Part shown: positions 13,800 through 27,850 of the stretch, in pieces
How the letters are laid out: every line of letters starts with the position of its first letter
How positions within the stretch are numbered: position 1 is the stretch's first letter
Assembly: GCA_963971535.1 (NCBI GenBank)
Contig: OZ020585.1
Location: forward strand, 157,366,915-157,430,914
Reading direction: 5' to 3'
DNA length: 64,000 bases
Source: Notolepis coatsorum
Lineage: Eukaryota > Chordata > Actinopteri > Aulopiformes > Paralepididae
Position numbers and translations under genes: made by a program
Notes under the pieces: generated by a model
Told to the model about the DNA's origin: nothing
Database searches by the model: none
What the model saw: only the letters and a program-made list of their open reading frames with translations

Positions 13800-15116
13800 T
13801 GTTACAAAGGATCAGATTAAACCGAATATATATATTTATTGATTGATATATATTGCATAGTATTTGTATATCGTTTGATATCCCTTGTATATTCCTTGTA
13901 CATATACACGGAATATCCCTTTAGCCTATTACAGACCATAATATTTCATTCTCCTATTGGACAGCGGTCCACAGGCGCCGGGGCCGTGCCTCCAGAGTCA
14001 AGTTCAAAGCCACCGTCAAGACATGTCTGTACATGCCCGGCCTTGCCCAGGGATACGAGACAGAAATGAGGTTGGCACTAGATTGTTCGCCGTGCATATA
14101 AATATGGCGCAGGTGAATACAGAAGTAGAGTTACCCAATAAGTTGAAGCCTCACCCACGATACTCCGTGCGGTGAAGTATGGCCTGTTTGGCCCCAAAAT
14201 AGAGCATTGAGACCGCGTGCGAATTAATAACTGAATTGTCAGAGTTTGGCGCTATACCGTCGAGTCAGTAATAGTCTATTTGTGTATAGTGTATCGTGCG
14301 GCTAAAGTTCTACAGTGACCAGCATCACCAACGCTTCCTCGTACCAGCTAGAGTGCTTATCCAGGCTGGGCTGCTTTCATGGCGCTTTCACCCGAGGAGA
14401 CCTAGACGAGAACCGTGTGGACATGTACACTGGATTAATCTACCCGACGACTACATAGCCCTTTGCGGCTGGATTATATTTGTTTTGGTCCTGTGATTTA
14501 TGGAGCGGAGAATCGCCGACGCCTACACGTGTGGGATTTACCCTGTGAGGAGCCAAGTCGAGTCTGCGCCTCAGAGAGCCTGAGGCCGGCTAGCTTTCTT
14601 CACTGTGGAGCTACAGTCTACGGAGAACAGCTGTATTCGTCTGTGGATCAAGAGACTATTGCACCGTCTCCTGTACTTGGAGTCTCCTTAGTCATCGTTG
14701 ACCAGACTCTCTACTACCGACAGATCCTCTACCCCTGCTGGCTTACAACCGGGGGGACCCTTCCAGTATCTCCTGCTATATATTACTAGTGTACCATAGA
14801 TATAATTCCCTAAGATTCAGGTTGTATAATTACCTCCTGCGTAACCAGAGAATGGACATTCATTATTGATTTGCCTACGCACATTCCTTTGCCTTATAAG
14901 CGCATCCAAAGTAAAATACAGAGAAGTATATTATGTACCTTTTGCTGCAATAAATACTTAAAGACAACTTTGTGTAGAACCGATTCATTGTGGGAAGTGT
15001 TCATCATATTTATATATCATGTACTGTATGGCCAGTAATTAAAGTACATAAAGCGGTAGTGGTTTAATGATACCATACTTATCAATACAGTCAGGGAATT
15101 GTACCCCTCAGTTACA
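13800..15116 (+). repeat. BEL 5' LTR
   Basis: A 1317-bp repeat nearly identical to 24356-25692. It begins tgttacaaaggatcag and ends cccctcagttaca. The short open frames inside it (around 13.8-14.8 kb) occur in both LTR copies and are not genes. Confidence 0.97.
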
Positions 15117-15160
15117 ATTGGTCCTTCGAGCCGGAGGGTAACTAGTGTAATATTAATATA

Positions 15161-18100
15161 GTGGTATTAATATTGACATGGCCTATGATGAACACTCCAC
15201 AAAACGGTTCTCCTAAAGTAGATCGCCCGCAGCGTAGACGGCAGACACCTCAGTACTTAGAGGATTACGTTGCCAATATACTACCTAGCTTTCTACAGAC
15301 GGTAAACGCGGAAAAAGTAGATAGTAAAATTATGTCCGACCCTATCGACCAGGCTACCCCGCCAATAGAGGCCCTAGTGGGTTCTAATGTAACTGACCAA
15401 GCTCACGGTAGGGACCAGGAGGGACCCGACATGACTTTACCCCCCGCCAAGACCGAAGAAGTAGTCCCCGGAGAGCTCCAGGATAAAGACAGCTCTCCAG
15501 GGATGGAACTCTACCCGCTACAAGAAGAGGAGAGCACCCCGGAGATGGATCTCCAGGACTCGCCACAGGAGAACAGATCTCCAACAAGTACTGCCAGGAG
15601 CGGATCACCTCGACCAGCGTCTTCCCCCAGCGAGGCGGACAAGATGCTGGCACAGGCATTCCTCGCCAGCCTAGCAGCCTCAACAGAGCGCGATCGACTC
15701 CAAGCACAGACGCTTAGTGAGCGCGAACATTCTTCCATGGAAAGAGAACGCCTTCAAGCGCAGCAACGGAGCGACGAAGATCGTATACGTCTAGAGATTA
15801 GACGCCTTCAGACGGAAGAGAATATGGTAAGGGACCGGGCCGAAGCCCAGCGCGCCGCCGCCGAAGCCCAGCGCGCCGCTGCCGGTGCCCAAAGAGAAGC
15901 AGAGCGCGACCTCGCTCTCACCAAGCGCGAAGCCGAGCGCGACCGATTACAAGCGCAGATAATGGAGCAGCTGATCACCAGGGCAACACCCCCTCCCTCC
16001 GCACGGGGTTCCAGGGCCTCGTCAAGACAAGGGTCAAGGGCACCCTCCCCTACCCGATCAAGCGACCCTGAGCCCGACCACCAGAGAGAGCCTATACCCC
16101 CCTCCGAACCCCTTCCCCGACCGGTCCACGCGAGACCCAGCTACAAGGAAGAAACGGTCTACACCGCGGAGAGGCTAAATAGACGACTACAGGATCTAGA
16201 GGACCTGCCAGAGGAAGAAGAAGAGGGAGAGGAGGAGAATCAAGCCCGACAGCAGCACAGTACTCCACAGGACCAGGAGGTCCAGTACAGCCCAGGCTCT
16301 ACCCCCGCGGCTCTGCGCTACAGACCCCCGACTCAATTCACGGGTGAGCTTGACGCACGACCAGCCCCGAGGAACAGCACCTGGATACGCGGGCCATGGT
16401 ACCCAGCAGGTACCAGCCCACCAAGAGGCGTAAGAGGAGACTCGCCTAGGAGGCCTCTCTTCCAACGCTCACCGATGTGCCAGCCATCCATGGCATCATA
16501 CATTGGCACACCGACGTTTCCGGACTTCACCCACGAGAACAGAGCACAGTACACGGAGCTACGAATGTGCTTAGAGACAATGATGTCCGATGTAGCTGAT
16601 GAACCGTACAAGTATGCTATCCTACTGAAGCACCTCAAGGTGCCCCGAGCGCACAATATAGCGCTGGCCTATGCCACCTCTACTACCCCATACACAGCGG
16701 CTCTAGCAGCACTCGACCAAAGATATGGACGCATATGGGACTACGTAATACAAGAGATAAGGCATATTGACCGCCTACCCCCAGCCACAGACAATCGCTC
16801 ACTAGATGACCTGTCTATCAAGGTACAATCCCTGGTAGGGATGCTGGGGGCGCAAAGAGAAAAGGGTATGCACGAACTGTACGCGAACTCTAATGTCGAG
16901 AGGATTTTAGAGAAGCTTCCGCCCGCCCGACAAGAGCGCTTCAGGCGGCAAAGAGACCACCGTGATCCTAACGGTCCCGAGCCATCCCTCCTAGACCTAG
17001 CCGACTTCCTGGCGAGAGAAGTCAACAGCCTACGGTTGGATACGTTCATGCGGAGCACACCAAACTCCAGAGAGGGACCTAGGAGAGCAAACGATGGCCG
17101 CAGATTGGTGACCGTCATGCACCAATCAGAATCAGTACCGAGCAGCAAGAACCACAGTACCCCCTCGATGAAAGAGAAGTGGAAGATGGTGTGCCCGTAC
17201 TGCGAAAAGGAACACTGGTTGTCACAATGTGACACGTTCAAGAAGATGACCGCCGACGAGGTGAGTCAATGGATAAAGTCCAACCGACGCTGTTACCGAT
17301 GTGCGCGCAGTCACATGGCAGCCGATTGCCGCTTAAAGAAGAGGTGTAGTCGGTGTGACGGAGCCCACCTAGATGTCCTACACGACAGTAACAGAAGAAA
17401 GCCTGCACCCTCAAGCAGCACAAAGGCAAGTGTTATGTACATTGACCCCGCCAGCAGCGGGGGCGCCCGGGTGCTCTTAAAGGTGGTCCGCGTAACACTG
17501 AGTTACCAAGATAAGGTCATGGACACTTACGCCGTCCTTGAGGATGGGTCAGAGAAGACCCTTCTCCTCGCGTCCGCTGCGGCCCAGCTGGGGCTGCGGG
17601 GGAGCGAAAACCAGATGACGATTCGGACAATAAGAAGAGATCTAAAGACGATAAAGGGCGAGAATGTCTCCTTCACTATCGCAGCAAGCGGGCAGCCAGA
17701 GAGACGGTATAGGATTACTAATGCTTTCACCAGCCAAGAAATAGGCCTGTCGCAGTACACCTACCCCATCGCCAAGCTGATGGATAAATATGTGCACCTG
17801 CGTCAACTACCTATACCGCTCATAGACGGTGCCACCCCGACCCTGCTGATAGGCTCCGACCATGCAGACCTCATCGTCCCGATAGACCGGGTCCACACAG
17901 GGCCCAGAGGCTGTCCTGCAGCAGTCGAGACCCGCCTAGGATGGACATTACAAGGCCCCCTCGCTAAGTCTCTTAACCGAACAGCAGCCACTAACTGCCT
18001 CCACTCCAGAGTGACAGAAGAAGACACCACCCTCCTACAGCATGTCGAGAGGCTATGGACACTAGAGACAATGCCCTTTAAGAACGAAAAGAAAGACATT

Positions 18101-21100
18101 CGTTCCAAGGAAGACATTTACGCTATAGCCCTCCTCGAGCAGGGGACAAAGAGAGTCAAAGTCAACGGAGTGATGAGATACGCAACTCCACTCCTGAGGC
18201 GAGAGGGTATGCCTACCTTCCACGCCCCAAAAGAAGCGACGGAGCGGTATCTATTGAACACAGAGCGGCGCCTAGCCAGAGACCCCGCTCAAGAGACGGT
18301 GTACCGCGCTGAGATTAACAAGCTAATCACAGCGGGACACATAAAGAAAATTGACATTAAAGAGGCCGATCAGACGACCGAATCATGGTACGTGCCGCAC
18401 CACAAAGTCCACCACAACGGCAAGGATCGTATTGTGTTCAACTGCAGCTACCAGATCGGATCACAAAATCTGAATAAAGAGCTCTTGCCCGGCCCAACAC
18501 TCGGCCCCTCTCTACTAGGCGTGTTACTACGTTTCCGCCAAGACAAGGTGGCCATCAGCGGCGACATCAAAGGGATGTTCCTGCAGGTGAGACTAGTGGA
18601 GGAGGACAAGCCCCTGCTGCGGTTCCTATGGAGAGAGAGGATCGGGGATGAGCAACCAGCCATCTATCAATGGGAAGTCCTCCCTTTCGGAACCACATGC
18701 AGCCCATGCTGTGCTACGTTTGCACTGCAAAAACATGTCGCAGAGGACCCAGCAGCTGATGAAGAGGTCCGACAAAGTGTAGGAAATAGTTTCTAGGTGG
18801 ACAACTGTCTGCAAAGCGTCTCGACGCCAGAAGAAGCCGAGGCCCTTCTACTCAAGCTCCGCGCCTCCCTGATCAAAGGCGGCTTTGATCTCAGGCAGTG
18901 GGCCAGCAGCGACCCGCAAGTATTGCGCAGCCTCTCCCCCGAGGACAAGGCAGCAAGCAGCGAGACCTGGATGGCGACCATCCCAGGAGAAGCCCAAGAA
19001 ATGACATTAGGACTAGTCTGGCGCTTCAAAACAGACTCGCTCCATTATAAACACACACCCCTGACCAAGGAGCAGGGAAGGTCGACTGCACTACCGACCA
19101 CCAGACGGAGTGTATACAGAACACTCGCCAGACAATATGACCCGTTGGGATGTATTCTACCTTACACCACCAGGGCAAAGATGATTGTAAGAGCGTTATG
19201 GGACAAGGACCAGGGCTGGGACGACCCCATACCCGAACACCTTGCATCCACATGGAGAGAGTGGGAGACGGAACTCAGCTCACTCCCAGGTGTCAACATA
19301 CGCCGCAGCTACTTCCCACCCACAGTGAGGTCGGAGACGTGCCAGATGGACCTGCACGTCTTCAGCGACGCCTCCGAAGTAGCCTACGGTTCGGTGGCCT
19401 ACTTGCGTGCCCGAGAGGAGGGAGGAGAAATACATACTGCTTTCATCCTGGCTCGCTCAAGAATAGCCCCACGAAAGCAACAATCTATCCCGCGTCTAGA
19501 GCTCTGCGCAGCCCTAGCAGGAGCGCAACTCGCCACGTTAATCCAACGTGAACTCACCATTCCGGTGCAAAGAACAATCTTGTGGTCAGACTCCACGACA
19601 GTACTCACATGGATCCGGTCTGATTCGTGCAGATACAAGGTCTTCGTGGGAGTCAGAGTCACAGAGATTCAAGATTTAACAGAAGTAGCAAGCTGGAGGT
19701 ATGTGGACACAAAACACAACCCAGCTGACGTCATCACCCGGGGAATGTCCCTGGATGACCTCACCCGTCACAACCTATACAGTGACGGGCCAGAGTTCCT
19801 CAAGCTCCCGGAAGAAGAGTGGCCTACACCCACCCCACGGGAAGCGAGTAAAGAGGAGGCCGAAAACAAGAAATCTATGTTCTGTGGATTGAACACACTC
19901 GTCTCCACAGACCCCGACATAGACGATTGCCTCACCCTAGAGAGTGCGCAGCTAAAGACATTCCTGTGGCACCACCCAGAGGTTCAGCTCACTACTGACA
20001 TTACAGCAGCTGACTACGAAGAAGCAGAACTTCTTCTACTACAACGAGCCCAGAGAGACTCGTTCCCCGATGAGCTAGACTGTCTACAGGGAGCAAAGCC
20101 CGTCCCATCAGACAGCAGACTGCTCCACCTAGCCCCCGAGAGCGACGCCCATGGTCTCATCAGAGTGGGTGGTCGTCTGCGGAGAGCTCCAGACTTACCG
20201 GATGACGTCAAGTACCCGATAGTCTTAAACAGCCGACACAAGGTCACAGAGCTGATCATAAAGAAATACGACGAGGATGTGCATCACGCCGGGGCAGAGA
20301 GAGTCTTCGCGGAGATCAGACGTCGTTATTGGATACTGCAAGGGAGAGAAGCAGTGCGGCGCTTCCAGCGAACCTGTCTAGACTGTCGTAAGTGGCGAGC
20401 GCAGCCCAGTATACCCCGGATGGCTGACCTACCTCCCTGTCGCCTCCGACTCGGCGACAAGCCTTTTCACTCCACCGGTATGGACTGTTTCGGCCCGCTG
20501 TATATAAAGAAAGGAAGAGGAACCGAGAAGCGGTGGGGTATTGTATTCAAATGCATGACCACCCAAGCGATGCATATAGAACTCCTTCCAACCATGAGCA
20601 CAGACTCATTCCTTATGGCCTTCCGAAGATTCACATCGCGGAAAGGCAAACCGTCTATATTATTGTCTGATCACGGGACAAACTTCAAAGGCGGAGAAAG
20701 AGAGCTGAGAGAGAGCTTCCAAGCTATGGGCCCAGAACTTAAGACCCACCTCGCTCCATCCCAGATTGACTTCAAGTTTAATCCCCCGAACGCACCTCAC
20801 TTCGGTGGAACTTGGGAATGAGAAGTACGTTCAATAAAGACAGCCCTGTACGCCGTGCTTGGGGCCCAGACCGTGGCGGAAGAAGTCCTAATGACAGTCC
20901 TCACGGAGATCGAGGGAGTATTGAACTCAAAGCCCCTCGGTTACGTCTCAAGTGATGTAGCAGATGTCGACCCAGTCACCCCCAACACACTCTTGATGGG
21001 GCGGCTGGACCCCGCGCTACCACAGACAATGTACAGGCCTGAAGAAGCGAACGGCCGAAGAATGTGGAGGTACAGTCAAGTATTGGCTGACAAGTTTTGG

Positions 21101-21400
21101 AACAGCTTCCTACTCCACTATCTACCGTCTCTACAGACCCGCCAGAAATGGGTGAAAGAGAGAGACAATTTGACAGAAGGAACAGTCATCATGATTATCG
21201 ACCAGTCACTACCCCGAGCTATGTGGCCGGCTGGCCGCGTAAGCAAAGTGATCACCGGTGCCGACGGAAAGGTCCGAGCAGCCGAAGTGCTCGTCCAAGG
21301 ACGGATCTACACCCGACCCGTGGCGAGGCTAATAGAACTGCCAAGGCTCCCCGATACTATCGATGACGACCATGACCCCATGACTTTGTGAACTGCCCGA
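15161..21400 (+). pseudogene. BEL/Pao gag-pol internal region (fossil)
   Basis: Parts in order. The gag-like N-terminus (about 15.2-17.1 kb) has an Ala/Arg/Glu-rich coiled coil. Cys/His knuckles follow near 17.2-17.4 kb (CPYCEKEHWLSQC, CYRCARSHMAADC). Then a BEL-type aspartic protease region (about 17.45-18.0 kb) and reverse transcriptase with RNase H (about 18.2-19.8 kb; FSDASEVAYGSVAY). Then a zinc-binding and integrase core (about 20.25-20.85 kb; HHAGAERVFAEIRRRYW, MDCFGPLYIK, LLSDHGTNFKG). The C-terminal domain (about 20.9-21.4 kb) has TPNTLLMGRLDP. Order and content are typical of Pao/BEL. Broken in a small number of places. Confidence 0.92.
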
Positions 21401-21486
21401 CCCCTCACAACAGACATTGAGTAGTGGACAGTGCGGTTAATCTGTCTCTGCTTAGCTAATTAGGTGGGACTAATTAGGAGGCGGCT

Positions 21487-24355
21487 GTTACAAAGGATCA
21501 GATTAAACCGAATATATATATTTATTGATTGATATATATTGCATGTAGCTGATGAACCGTACAAGTATGCTATCCTACTGAAGCACCTCAAGGTGCCCCG
21601 AGCGCACAATATAGCGCTGGCCTATGCCACCTCTACTACCCCATACACAGCGGCTCTAGCAGCACTCGACCAAAGATATGGACGCATATGGGACTACGTA
21701 ATACAAGAGATAAGGCATATTGACCGCCTACCCCCAGCCACAGACAATCACTCACTAGATGACCTGTCTATCAAGGTACAATCCCTTATGTATTGCGCAG
21801 CCTCTCCCCCGAGGACAAGGCAGCAAGCAGCGAGACCTGGATGGCGACCATCCCAGGAGAAGCCCAAGAAATGACATTAGGACTAGTCTGGCGCTTCAAA
21901 ACAGACTCGCTCCATTATAAACACACACCCCTGACCAAGGAGCAGGGAAGGTCGACTGCACTACCGACCACCAGACGGAGTGTATACAGAACACTCGCCA
22001 GACAATATGACCCGTTGGGATGTATTCTACCTTACACCACCAGGGCAAAGATGATTGTAAGAGCGTTATGGGACAAGGACCAGGGCTGGGACGACCCCAT
22101 ACCCGAACACCTTGCATCCACATGGAGAGAGTGGGAGACGGAACTCAGCTCACTCCCAGGTGTCAACATACGCCGCAGCTACTTCCCACCCACAGTGAGG
22201 TCGGAGACGTGCCAGATGGACCTGCACGTCTTCAGCGACGCCTCCGAAGTAGCCTACGGTTCGGTGGCCTACTTGCGTGCCCGAGAGGAGGGAGGAGAAA
22301 TACATACTGCTTTCATCCTGGCTCGCTCAAGAATAGCCCCACGAAAGCAACAATCTATCCCGCGTCTAGAGCTCTGCGCAGCCCTAGCAGGAGCGCAACT
22401 CGCCACGTTAATCCAACGTGAACTCACCATTCCGGTGCAAAGAACAATCTTGTGGTCAGACTCCACGACAGTACTCACATGGATCCGGTCTGATTCGTGC
22501 AGATACAAGGTCTTCGTGGGAGTCAGAGTCACAGAGATTCAAGATTTAACAGAAGTAGCAAGCTGGAGGTATGTGGACACAAAACACAACCCAGCTGACG
22601 TCATCACCCGGGGAATGTCCCTGGATGACCTCACCCGTCACAACCTATACAGTGACGGGCCAGAGTTCCTCAAGCTCCCGGAAGAAGAGTGGCCTACACC
22701 CACCCCACGGGAAGCGAGTAAAGAGGAGGCCGAAAACAAGAAATCTATGTTCTGTGGATTGAACACACTCGTCTCCACAGACCCCGACATAGACGATTGC
22801 CTCACCCTAGAGAGTGCGCAGCTAAAGACATTCCTGTGGCACCACCCAGAGGTTCAGCTCACTACTGACATTACAGCAGCTGACTACGAAGAAGCAGAAC
22901 TTCTTCTACTACAACGAGCCCAGAGAGACTCGTTCCCCGATGAGCTAGACTGTCTACAGGGAGCAAAGCCTGTCCCATCAGACAGCAGACTGCTCCACCT
23001 AGCCCCCGAGAGCGACGCCCATGGTCTCATCAGAGTGGGTGGTCGTCTGCGGAGAGCTCCAGACTTACCGGATGACGTCAAGTACCCGATAGTCTTAAAC
23101 AGCCGACACAAGGTCACAGAGCTGATCATAAAGAAATACGACGAGGATGTGCATCACGCCGGGGCAGAGAGAGTCTTCGCGGAGATCAGACGTCGTTATT
23201 GGATACTGCAAGGGAGAGAAGCAGTGCGGCGCTTCCAGCGAACCTGTCTAGACTGTCGTAAGTGGCGAGCGCAGCCCAGTATACCCCGGATGGCTGACCT
23301 ACCTCCCTGTCGCCTCCGACTCGGCGACAAGCCTTTTCACTCCACCGGTATGGACTGTTTCGGCCCGCTGTATATAAAGAAAGGAAGAGGAACCGAGAAG
23401 CGGTGGGGTATTGTATTCAAATGCATGACCACCCAAGCGATGCATATAGAACTCCTTCCAACCATGAGCACAGACTCATTCCTTATGGCCTTCCGAAGAT
23501 TCACATCGCGGAAAGGCAAACCGTCTATATTATTGTCTGATCACGGGACAAACTTCAAAGGCAGAGAAAGAGAGCTGAGAGAGAGCTTCCAAGCTATGGG
23601 CCCAGAACTTAAGACCCACCTCGCTCCATCCCAGATTGACTTCAAGTTTAATCCCCCGAACGCACCTCACTTCGGTGGAACTTGGGAATGAGAAGTACGT
23701 TCAATAAAGACAGCCCTGTACGCCGTGCTTGGGGCCCAGACCGTGGCGGAAGAAGTCCTAATGACAGTCCTCACGGAGATCGAGGGAGTATTGAACTCAA
23801 AGCCCCTCGGTTACGTCTCAAGTGATGTAGCAGATGTCGACCCAGTCACCCCCAACACACTCTTGATGGGGCGGCTGGACCCCGCGCTACCACAGACAAT
23901 GTACAGGCCTGAAGAAGCGAACGGCCGAAGAATGTGGAGGTACAGTCAAGTATTGGCTGACAAGTTTTGGAACAGCTTCCTACTCCACTATCTACCGTCT
24001 CTACAGACCCGCCAGAAATGGGTGAAAGAGAGAGACAATTTGACAGAAGGAACAGTCGTCATGATTATCGACCAGTCACTACCCCGAGCTATGTGGCCGG
24101 CTGGCCGCGTAAGCAAAGTGATCACCGGTGCCGACGGAAAGGTCCGAGCAGCCGAAGTGCTCGTCCAAGGACGGATCTACACCCGACCCGTGGCGAGGCT
24201 AATAGAACTGCCAAGGCTCCCCGATACTATCGATGACGACCATGACCCCATGACTTTGTGAACTGCCCGACCCCTCACAACAGACATTGAGTAGTGGACA
24301 GTGCGGTTAATCTGTCTCTGCTTAGCTAATTAGGTGGGACTAATTAGGAGGCGGC
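21487..24355 (+). repeat. Second, shortened BEL unit in tandem
   Basis: It opens with about 59 bp matching the start of the LTR. It then repeats parts of the gag region and most of the pol region of the first unit, almost without differences, up to the right LTR. Such a layout can arise by recombination between two copies or by template switching during reverse transcription. An assembly duplication is a third possibility. Confidence 0.9.
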
Positions 24356-25692
24356 TGTTACAAAGGATCAGATTAAACCGAATATATATATTTATTGATT
24401 GATATATATTGCATAGTATTTGTATATCGTTTGATATCCCTTGTATATTCCTTGTACATATACACGGAATATCCCTTTAGCCTATTACAGACCATAATAT
24501 TTCATTCTCCTATTGAACAGCGGTCCACAGGCGCCGGGGCCGTGCCTCCAGAGTCAAGTTCAAAGCCACCGTCAAGACATGTCTGTACATGCCCGGCCTT
24601 GCCCAGGGATACGAGACAGAAATGAGGTTGGCACTAGATTGTTCGCCGTGCATATAAATATGGCGCAGGTGAATACAGAAGTAGAGTTACCCAATAAGTT
24701 GAAGCCTCACCCACGATACTCCGTGCGGTGAAGTATGGCCTGTTTGGCCCCAAAATAGAGCATTGAGACCGTGTGCGAATTAATAACTGAATTGTCAGAG
24801 TTTGGCGCTATACCGTCGAGTGCGACATATTTCTATTAAGTCAGTAATAGTCTATTTGTGTATAGTGTATCGTGCGGCTAAAGTTCTACAGTGACCAGCA
24901 TCACCAACGCTTCCTCGTACCAGCTAGAGTGCTTATCCAGGCTGGGCTGCTTTCATGGCGCTTTCACCCGAGGAGACCTAGACGAGAACCGTGTGGACAT
25001 GTACACTGGATTAATCTACCCGACGACTACATAGCCCTTTGCGGCTGGATTATATTTGTTTTGGTCCTGTGATTTATGGAGCGGAGAATCGCCGACGCCT
25101 ACACGTGTGGGATTTACCCTGTGAGGAGCCAAGTCGAGTCTGCTCCTCAGAGAGCCTGAGGCCGGCTAGCTTTCTTCACTGTGGAGCTACAGTCTACGGA
25201 GAACAGCTGTATTCGTCTGTGGATCAAGAGACTATTGCACCGTCTCCTGTACTTGGAGTCTCCTTAGTCATCGTTGACCAGACTCTCTACTACCGACAGA
25301 TCCTCTACCCCTGCTGGCTTACAACCGGGGGGACCCTTCCAGTATCTCCCGCTATATATTACTAGTGTACCATAGATATAATTCCCTAAGATTCAGGTTG
25401 TATAATTACCTCCTGCGTAACCAGAGAATGGTCATTCATTATTGATTTGCCTACGCACATTCCTTTGCCTTATAAGCGCATCCAAAGTAAAATACAGAGA
25501 AGTATATTATGTACCTTTTGCTGCAATAAATACTTAAAGACAACTTTGTGTAGAACCGATTCATTGTGGGAAGTGTTCATCATATTTATATATCATGTAC
25601 TGTATGGCCAGTAATTAAAGTACATAAAGCGGTAGTGGTTTAATGATACCATACTTATCAATACAGTCAGGGAATTGTACCCCTCAGTTACA
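24356..25692 (+). repeat. BEL 3' LTR
   Basis: 1337 bp, pairing with 13800-15116. It carries an extra 20-bp stretch (around 24822-24841). It is followed by gacac, the right copy of the target duplication. Confidence 0.97.
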
Positions 25693-25952
25693 GACACCAT
25701 AAGGTCCAACAAATTTAAAATAAATGCAAATAAATGAAATAATGCAAGCACTCCCAGACATACCCCACGCGAAGATAAGGAAAAACTCACTAAAACCTAA
25801 CAATAGGTAAAAATGCTCCACAGGCAGTGTGGAGGAGAGAAACCTTAGAAGGGCCATTCAAGGGGGGATCTCCCTTCTTAGATGTCGGTGATAGTAGTGT
25901 TGCAGACGGACAGTTGGTAAGCATGCACTCAAGTGTGTAGTGAAACACAGAT

Positions 25953-26340
25953 GAGTGCATGCAATAGCAACTGAACGTTTTGAAAGATTAAAGATAGAGC
26001 TGATAGCGATAGCAACTGAACATTTTGAAAGATTGAAGATAGAGCTGATAGCGAATCTATTTGAGGCACAGGGGCGGCGCAGAGAGGGTCGCGTCCTCCC
26101 CGTCTTAATCACGGGACATTCAACACTCCGGTCATTGCTCAGGGACAGCCGGAGACAGGGAGATAGGGGGCGGCGCAGAGAGGGTCGCGAACTCCCCGAC
26201 ATCATCGCGGGACGTCTGGCACTCCGGTCACCACTACGAGACCTCCGGAGACAGGGGGGCACGCAGAGGGGGTGCGCAACCTCCCGGCCTTCATCGCGCG
26301 ACGTCCGACACTCCGGTCAGCACTCCAGGACGGCAACTCA
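25953..26340. repeat. Tandem repeats in the Rex1-like 3' region
   Basis: Two copies of a roughly 45-bp unit (with gaaagattaaagatagagct) are followed by three degenerate copies of a roughly 105-bp unit (with gcggcgcagagagggtcgcg). Confidence 0.8.
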
Positions 26341-26497
26341 CAGGGGGACAGGGAGACGGGACAGGCGTTAGACAGCTCATGTGATTGTAGTGGGCGGACA
26401 TAGCAATAGATACAAGTGGTAAGCATATATGTGAATGGAGGGGGGGAGGGGGGGGAGGAGTTAGAGAGTTCCCATGTTTGTGGTGCTGCAAAAGAGC

Positions 26498-26806
26498 AGA
26501 CATGTAGTACCCTGTAGTGCCATGTAGTACCATGTAGTACCCTGTAGTGCCATGTAGTACCATGTAGTAACCTGTAGTGCCATGTAGTACCCTGTAGTGC
26601 CATGTAGTACCATGTAGTATCCTGTAGTACCCTGTAGTGCCATGTAGTGCCCTGTAGTACCATGTAGTACCATGTAGTACCCTGTAGTGCCATGTAGTGC
26701 CATGTAGTACCATGTAGTACCCTGTAGTGCCATGTAGTACCATGTAGTACCCTGTAGTGCCATGTAGTACCATGTAGTACCCTGTAGTACCATGTAGTAC
26801 CCTGTA
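26498..26806. repeat. Minisatellite of 10- to 15-bp units
   Basis: Repeated words catgtagtac and cctgtagtgc in mixed order for about 300 bp. Long Tyr-rich open frames on the minus strand arise from it and are not genes. Confidence 0.95.
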
Positions 26807-27850
26807 CCCTAACTAAACTAGACAGATTAATCTAAAGGTCAGTCCCCGACCAGGTGAGATCAGGGTAGGTTGAAGGAGAGAGAGAAAAGATGAGTCTTAA
26901 GCAGGGATTTAAAAGCTTCGACAGAGCAGGCGCCCCTGATGACGGCAGGCAATTTGTTCCACAGGTAGGGAGCGCGGTAGACAAAGGCTCTGTGGCCAAC
27001 GGATTTCTTTTTAACCCTAGGGATCGATAGACGCCCTGCATTTTGTGAGCGCAGAGCACGAGCGGGCGAGTATCGGGAGATGAGATCGGATAGATAGAGC
27101 GGTGCAAGCCCATTTAAAATTTTGTAGGTGAGGAGTAGCACTTTAAAGTCAGATCGGGCTTGGATAGGAAGCCAGTGTAGGGCGGACAAAACTGGTGTGA
27201 TGTGATCAAATTTTCTAGTTCTAGTTAGTATCCGTGCAGCCGCATTTTGAACGAGTTGAAGATTTTTGATGCTTGAATTAGGTAGGCCTGAAAAAAGTGC
27301 ATTACAGTAGTCCAGACGTGATGAGACAAAAGCATGAATCAGGGTTTCAGCATCAGCCAGAGTTAAAATGGGGCGATTTTTTGCGATATTACGAAGATGG
27401 AAGAATGCAATTTTGGTGACATTTTTTATATGTGCATTAAATGAGAGGGAGGAATCAAAAATGACTCAGAGGTTTTTTATGGTGGAGCTCTGGGATACAT
27501 GACAGGTATCAAAGTTGAGGGAGATGTCCTGAAACAGGCCTCTGTGGTTTGGGGGGCCAACAATTAACATCTCAGTTTTATCTGCATTAAGGAGTAGAAA
27601 GTTTTGCGACATCCATTTTTTGACGGCAAGCAAGCAGGCCTCAAGGTTTTGTAGTTGGGAGGAATCATTTGGCTTAATAGGTATATATAATTGGGTGTCA
27701 TCAGCGTAAAAATGAAAGTTTATGCCAAATTTGCGTATGATATCGCCGAGGGGTAGCATGTAAATCGAAAATAGCAAAGGGCCCAGGACAGAGCCTTGTG
27801 GGACACCACATTGCACTGGGAGGGTCTCAGATGTTAAATCATCCCCCTCT

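Larger units (their letters stand above)
13800..25692 (+). mobile_element. BEL/Pao LTR retrotransposon, young, with a tandem partial second unit
   Basis: Long terminal repeats lie at 13800-15116 and 24356-25692, starting tgttac and ending gttaca. A 5-bp target duplication, gacac, flanks the whole. A likely primer-binding segment (tggtccttcgagccgg) follows the left LTR, and a purine-rich ggaggcggc precedes the right one. The two LTRs differ by only about half a dozen substitutions plus one 20-bp length difference, which indicates a recent insertion. Between them lie one full-length internal region and a second shortened copy. The element has a small number of breaks in reading continuity and should be treated as a recent fossil. 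Confidence 0.95.
13644..27850 (-). mobile_element. Rex1-like LINE, interrupted by BEL and cut by gypsy
   Basis: The 3' end at 13644-13799 carries an (aaatc)n tail and a LINE-type 3' UTR, resuming at 25693 after the BEL element. The reverse transcriptase part is at 27850-26860: [20 protein letters not shown], the [11 protein letters not shown] box, [13 protein letters not shown], then LHWLPIQARSDFKVLLLTYK and APYLWNKLPAVIRG. The two coding blocks are in different frames. The 3' UTR (25.7-26.83 kb) has grown tandem arrays. The 5' side stops near 27.85 kb, where the gypsy-related sequence starts. Confidence 0.8.

Noticed and set aside
13839-14789. Small genes of 60 to 110 codons
   Set aside because: They lie within the BEL LTR and are repeated in the other LTR.
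26202-26793. Tyr-rich - strand frames
   Set aside because: They are products of the catgtagtac/cctgtagtgc minisatellite.
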